DNA of 64,000 nt from Cavia porcellus (taxonomy: Eukaryota; Chordata; Mammalia; Rodentia; Caviidae), in assembly GCF_034190915.1 (NCBI RefSeq), contig NW_026947484.1:185250982-185314981 (forward strand). The letters are read 5' to 3'. A program made the position numbers and the translations under genes. Positions within the stretch are counted from its first letter, which is position 1. Each line of letters opens with the position of its first letter. The notes under the pieces are model-generated. The model had not been told where the DNA came from. It was given only the letters and a program-made list of their open reading frames with translations, and ran no database searches. Positions 58,951 through 64,000 of the stretch are shown piece by piece.

Positions 58951-61210
58951 TCTTGAATAAATCACTGGCAGGAGCTAGTCATTTTTCTGTGACACTTTAC
59001 CATTCCTTACACTGTTTTCTTTCATTGAGAAAATACACTAACTCAGAAAATTGTATGTGTTTTGTTTGTTTACATTTGCCTAGAGATAAGGACATTGACA
59101 ATTGTATTAATCTCCTGGCAGCCACCACATTGTAATATAGAGGCTAACAGATATGAGGGCAATTTGCCATCAACTCTTAAGTGAATTAAGAAAGAAGATG
59201 AGTAATACATCCTGCAGGACTTTTGTTCAAAGCTATGTTATAATACATTCACAAAGAAACAAAGGTGTCTGTGGAATTATAAGTGCCAAAAGGGAGCCTG
59301 AGAATCACAGAAAAAGATCAGGATTAAACCTTTCCAAGTATCTCCTGTTATCTCATTGAAGACCAGATTATAGGCTAAACAGATACTTCAACCTAGAATT
59401 CAAATAGTGGTTGAAACAAACAAAAAAAATTACTCTTATCTGCATGAATGGCAAGACTTGGTGAATACACATTCCTTTGCATTGATGATAAAACTCAGTA
59501 AAATCTGAAAACTCTGCAGTTTACTTAATGTAAATGTACAAGTGCTGGTTTCTTATCCATAGCACATACCATGATTATGTGTGATGCTAAAATTAGGGGA
59601 AGGGGATAAGCAGTATGCAGCAACTACATCTCTACAATCTCTCTGTTTATGCAAAATTACTGTAAAGTAGTATTTATTTTGAAAATCATGCTCTTAACTT
59701 CCTACTATAAACTTCTATGAAAATTCAAAATTAAAATTTTGCCATAGTAGCTGAATATTTCATATTTATGTGTTCAAGTGAACTTTGATAAAAATTCAAA
59801 CATTAAAAAGTGTATCTATACTGAAGTTATACCAATTTTTCTTATTAGGTCCCAAAATATAGAACAGTCACTACTTAACTCGTATGGAATATTATGAATA
59901 AACTCAAGATGATTTAATGGACATACCAGGAAGATGAATGTAGGTTACATGTGACTACCACAACATTTTGTCCAAGGGATTAGAACATCCATGCTTTTAT
60001 CATCCAAGTAGAGTTGTAGCACTGACCCCTTGCAGATAATGATGAATACTCTAAAAGCTATCACTAAAGTATTAGCAGAATTTTGACAAAAGTCCTGAAC
60101 TCATAAAATGTGACTCAGTCAGAATATTTTAAGAAGGAATGTAATACGGTTTGTCACAGAATAAAGAACAATTGAAACCTAAGTTCTATGCTTGGAACAA
60201 ACTGAAAAGCAGAGTAATTGCTTCAAAATTTAAGAACATTTTAATTTATTCAAAATAAAATGTTTGAAAAACATTGAAATCAACATTAAATAAAATGACA
60301 CTCTCTTCTCATAAAATTTTCAATGAAGTATATGTAAATAACTCAATTAATACTTTGCTATCTTGTTCAGTATGATTTTTAACATATTTACTGGAAGGAT
60401 TATAAATCAGGACTTTTTCTAACAATTTCAAATAACTTCCAAACAGACAAACCATAAATTTCCTTTAGTGATAATACATGTATTTTCATGAATGTATAAA
60501 AATACCATATGATCCTTGAGTTTTTAAGTTATTTAATTCTTTTGGTGAAGCAGGAAAGTATTAATAAGACTGAAAGGCTCAGTAATTGGCAAAACACAAA
60601 AGTCAACTAATGGACATGAAATTCAAAAAGTTTGCAAGCTCCCAAATTCTACAACTGCCACTGTTACAGGTGTTTCTACTTACATAGAAATTTTGTTTTC
60701 CTTTATGAAAATGTTAACTAGAAATGGACAAAGACAGTAGAAAGACACTGCTGGATAAGCCATGCAAGTCTTAAAAGGGCAGACAGCACTTAAATCACAT
60801 GGCTTTAAATGGAGGAAGTAGAAAGCTATGAAAAAAGCTTTATAGTGACAAGTACCAAGGTAAACCAATGACTTGGTAAAGTATGAATATTGAGACTCAG
60901 AAAAGTTTTAGGGCTAGCTTTTGAAGAAAATAATAAAAAATTTAAATAATAAATTTAAAATTGTGTATTTTGAATTATACTAAAGGTGTGATCAGAAATT
61001 ATGGGGAACATTGAATTTTTAAAAAATCATTCTAGTAAATGACACATCCCCATTAATTTCCTTCAAAACACTCTTCTGTACTTTGAGCATGTTTTTACAA
61101 AGGTTCTTTTGACTTTCTGAAGTAGTTCTGGAAGACCTCTTTCAAGAGAATCTTTAGTTGCCTTGTTTGGCAGCTTCCCTGTCCTGAATCAGTTTAAAAC
61201 TCTTTACCTG
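58951..61210. other. Unique AT-rich DNA, no gene seen
   Basis: No supported feature; frames are at most 68 codons. Confidence 0.35.
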
Positions 61211-61212
61211 TC

Positions 61213-61611
61213 ATGGTCATTTTGACTCTGAAGAGCCAGAAATCACGGTACCAGATCAGTGAATACAATGAAAGAGGACACATTTTAATGTTTTTACATT
61301 TTCGTTGGATGGCACTTGACAGCAGAATTCAGCCTACTTGTTCCACATCTCTTAGTCATTCACAGAATGACTGTGAAAGAATTTCCAGACCTCCTTCAGC
61401 AAATAAGGACAGAATCAGTGCTTTTGAAGCAAGAAGGAGAATTCTGAGGGAGACTGGTGGCAATGTGTTTTTCATTGTAATACATTTTAAAAATTTAAAT
61501 ATTTACCACGTATTTTGTTCATCTCTCATGCTTTTGTTGTTACTTGATTGTCACAATAAGAAAATTATTCACGATAGAATGTTTAAAAACCTAGAAATCA
61601 TCACTAAATAA
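61213..61611 (+). other. 132-codon open frame of unknown origin
   Basis: ATG-started frame, GC-richer over its first 230 bp (segments MALDSRIQPTCSTSLSHSQN and RISAFEARRRILRETGGN) and then hydrophobic and random-looking in AT-rich DNA. No domain is recognised, and no upstream promoter or splice signals are evident. It is longer than expected by chance, so it may cover an old mobile-element or pseudogene piece at 61213-61470. Not called a gene. Confidence 0.25.
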
Positions 61612-61916
61612 AATTTATTATATTGATATTTTGATTCTTCAGGATAACTTCTAATATTTTGATACATATCCTCCAGTGCATATGTACACAAACACACACA
61701 AGCAAATGAATATATCTGCATGGGGGTTAGGCATAGGTACTGATTCAATCAGTCTTCCACATCATCTCATTTACACAGAGTCAGAGCTGTTGTCTTTCAC
61801 ACTATACGTATGTGCATTTACATTGTGTAGAAGTGTCTGTGGGCATCAAATTAGGCAAAGTAACACTTTGTCTCTTTCTGTTTCTCTCATTTCTTTCCCC
61901 CTGCTTTCTCTTTCCT

Positions 61917-61960
61917 CCCCCAAGTTAGGTGAGTTCTAACACTGAGCTATACCTCCAGTT
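61917..61960 (-). mobile_element. ID-like SINE fragment, antisense
   Basis: The reverse complement GGAGGTATAGCTCAGTGTTA contains a tRNA A box (TAGCTCAGTG) with the typical ID start. The B box part is poorly preserved. Confidence 0.45.
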
Positions 61961-61984
61961 TAATACTAAGAGATCTAAAATAAA

Positions 61985-62335
61985 TATAATATTGATAATT
62001 ATTGTATTTTTATTTATAGATAATAAGCCCACCAAAACAAAGTGAATCAAATCAAGACAAAACAGTGAAATTGGTACAGAACTTCAAAGTAGGATAACAA
62101 GAAAACAACAGTGGTTACCATAGTATAGCTTATATCTTCACAATAGTTGTCTATTCCATCAGGTATAGCAAAATCAAACCAAAACAAAACAGAATAAAAT
62201 CAAGCAAAACATAATATTGCATAAATCAAAATAACTGACCAGAACAAAACAAAGCATAGAGAACAATATTGGATTTTAAAAACAAAATAGAAGGAAATCT
62301 CCCTATAATTGGTATACTGCATAATGTTATCCTCC
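61985..62335 (-). mobile_element. L1 3'UTR fragment, antisense
   Basis: GTGGTTACCATAGTATAGCTTATATCTTCACAATAGTTG (near 62112) matches the antisense 150-bp module of the half-LINE (51520-51720). The A-rich AAAACAAAACAGAATAAAATCAA linker between modules is also shared. No ORF or clear duplication was found. It is joined abruptly to a GC-rich block at 62340. Confidence 0.6.
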
Positions 62336-62339
62336 TATA

Positions 62340-62690
62340 AATGCTCGGACCACTAGTCGCAGGGTGGCAAAGTCAGACAAACAATACCGAGCATACAGCT
62401 GATTTTTGTACCTCAATTGCTATCAACTCAGCCTATCCTCTGAACCAGCGAGTTGCTTGCAGGGGAATGGGGGGTGGGGGTGGGGCGTTGGTGATTCACA
62501 GTACAAGCTGGAAGGCTCACAGAAGGTGCTATCTGACTTTTCTCTTCCCGGTCTCTGCATGGCCTGTTCAGCTTACCAGAAAGGCTTGACAGTTGGCTTG
62601 TTGGTTGGCTCCTCCAAGTCCCAGCCTGGCCAGTTCTGGGAGGCACTGACTTTTATCTTTCTGCTTGGTAGTTAAGGTATAACCCATAGC
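62340..62690. other. Unidentified GC-rich block with G-run and short inverted repeat
   Basis: Composition differs sharply from the flanks. ATGCTCGG (62341) and CCGAGCAT (near 62387) form an 8-bp inverted repeat around about 38 bp. At 62462-62486 four runs of four or more G allow a G-quadruplex on the plus strand. Open frames of 72-89 codons exist in three readings, with no recognised domain. It could be an LTR fragment or a retroposed unit; I cannot decide. Confidence 0.4.
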
Positions 62691-62837
62691 AAGGTTCTTT
62701 TTATTATCCAGGAGTATCCACTGTTACTTTTAACGTTTTTGCTGGATTCAGCGGGAAGGTCTAATTAAGAATTATATTTTCATGTAATGATCATGACTCT
62801 CCATTCTTCTTTAATGATTAAAGAAAGAGGAAGAAAG

Positions 62838-62944
62838 GGGCTGGGGATTTAGCTCAGTGGCATAAGCGCCTGCCTTCAAAGCAAGCAGTCATGAGTTCAA
62901 TCCCTGGTACGATAAAAAGGAAAAAGAAAAAAAAAAAAAAAAAA
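62838..62944 (+). mobile_element. ID-type SINE, sense, well preserved
   Basis: GGGGCTGGGGATTTAGCTCAG (A box) and GAGTTCAATCCC (B box), then TGGTACGATAAAAAGGAAAAAG and an A18-20 tail. It is near-identical to the copy at 22445, differing mainly in the middle (GCGCCTGCCTTCAAAGCAAG). The duplication is unclear; GGAAGA-like bases recur on both sides. Confidence 0.9.
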
Positions 62945-64000
62945 GGTGGGGAAGAGCAAAAAGCAAAGATTCTCTAGCCTTCCTTATGTTTTGATTAATG
63001 AAATAGTTTTCCTTATAGAGTAGTTGCCTTGCAGAATTTTTGGCAGTTTTGGTTTGTTTCAGGCTTCCTGGTGAAGAAAATTACTCGACTTCTTAATTTT
63101 TTTTCTTTTGGATGATTGATAGGGTGTGTCTACTCTTACTAAAGAATATAAGGTATCAAACTATAGGTCAAATTCTAATTTTTCTTAGTTTTATCAGGGT
63201 GTTAAAATGACGTCCTCTGATTTCTCCAGGGAACTGTGTTATTTTCTCCTTTTATTATTAACTGTTTATGAAGATGATTCTATGTGACTCATGCTTTTAT
63301 TGATGACTCTTGCCTGAGTCAATGATAAGGATGCTCAATTTCAAAACATTTATCTACTTTTCATATTTTCTCTGAAACATGAACTTCTTCACACTATGCT
63401 TATTTTTTCTCTCTTATTTGTATTGACTCAAAAGAATCATTTTGTGTTCTTCACATCATTTAAAATATACTTTTTAGTTGTTGAGACAATGAATTACTTC
63501 CGTGGAACTATTTCTAAAAAATAACTTCAGTAGCCATATTCTATGAAATTTAAAGAAATTACCATATTCCCCATTCTGGAAACATCCTCTTTTTCCAACT
63601 TTGTTATTTTAATAAGTGGTTTAACAATTGGAAGGCCAACTTGATTTTTTACAAGCACTTCTGTAATATATATGTACATAATCATTTTAAACTTCAATAT
63701 ATTTTACATTTTCATAAGAATATAATTTAAATATATCTTTATTGTCTCTATTTATTCTCAAATATTTAGACCATGAATTTTCAATAATAAGACTATTTTT
63801 CTATTATTTAATTAATATGTATTTTTAAATATTTTAATTACTCAGTATATATATATTCACAGGCATGTGTATATATAAGAATGTATTTTTGCTTATTATC
63901 ATACATCAGAGATATTTATGTCAGGAGTAAAATATGTGATAGTTATAGTTTGTCTTTAAAATGCTAACAATAGATTTTTTTGGTTTCTTTTATCTGAAAT
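62945..64000. other. Unique AT-rich DNA, no gene seen
   Basis: No supported feature; a short (TA)n patch near 63848-63856. The window ends inside AT-rich sequence. Confidence 0.35.

Noticed and set aside
62838..62944. Functional tRNA gene
   Set aside because: The A and B boxes are there, but the cloverleaf cannot be folded and there is an A-rich tail; it is a tRNA-derived SINE.

Overview
This is AT-rich mammalian nuclear DNA with no recognisable host protein-coding gene. The repeats point to a rodent: B1 (7SL-derived) SINEs, tRNA-derived ID-type SINEs that begin GGGGCTGGGGATTTAGCTCAG, and B1 plus ID composites of the B1-dID type. From general knowledge, B1-dID composites suggest a non-murid rodent (squirrel, dormouse or beaver relatives, among others). 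The species cannot be fixed from this window alone.

The layout is dominated by LINE-1. Positions 1102-13569 are a nested stack. An old full-length sense L1 (about 18-bp imperfect target-site duplication) is split inside its ORF1 by a second nearly full-length sense L1 (2702-8817). The outer ORF1 also carries a tiny 5'-truncated L1 3' end (about 2345-2529) with a perfect 14-bp duplication. Positions 15640-17850 hold a probable MaLR LTR, an unexplained minus-strand coding-like remnant, and antisense L1 ORF2 debris with a SINE in it. Positions 18300-24355 are a second nest: antisense L1 debris interrupted by an internally deleted antisense L1 (19011-22000), then a sense L1 ORF2 fragment. Positions 24360-40127 are mostly unique AT-rich DNA with sparse old repeats (MER5-like, MIR-like, L2-like), SINEs and microsatellites.

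The most notable object is a young, full-length L1 at 42737-50030 with a perfect 14-bp duplication. It has three exact 261-bp promoter monomers plus a partial fourth, an intact 350-codon ORF1, and an ORF2 of family-normal length broken by a single in-frame TGA at codon 318. It appears to sit inside an ancient L1/HAL1-type ORF1 fragment. Positions 51100-54255 are an antisense element with a perfect 17-bp duplication and a 5'UTR-ORF1-3'UTR layout that lacks ORF2 altogether, i.e. a half-LINE.

Across five elements the L1 3'UTR is built of tandem modules of about 150 bp: three in the inner and outer sense L1s, at least two in the young L1, four in the 19-kb element and six in the half-LINE. Together with the 261-bp 5' monomers, this modular architecture at both ends is the best candidate here for something under-described. 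From 54273 to the end the DNA is again mostly unique, with one L1 3'UTR fragment joined to an unidentified GC-rich block with a G-run (62340-62690) and one well-preserved ID SINE.
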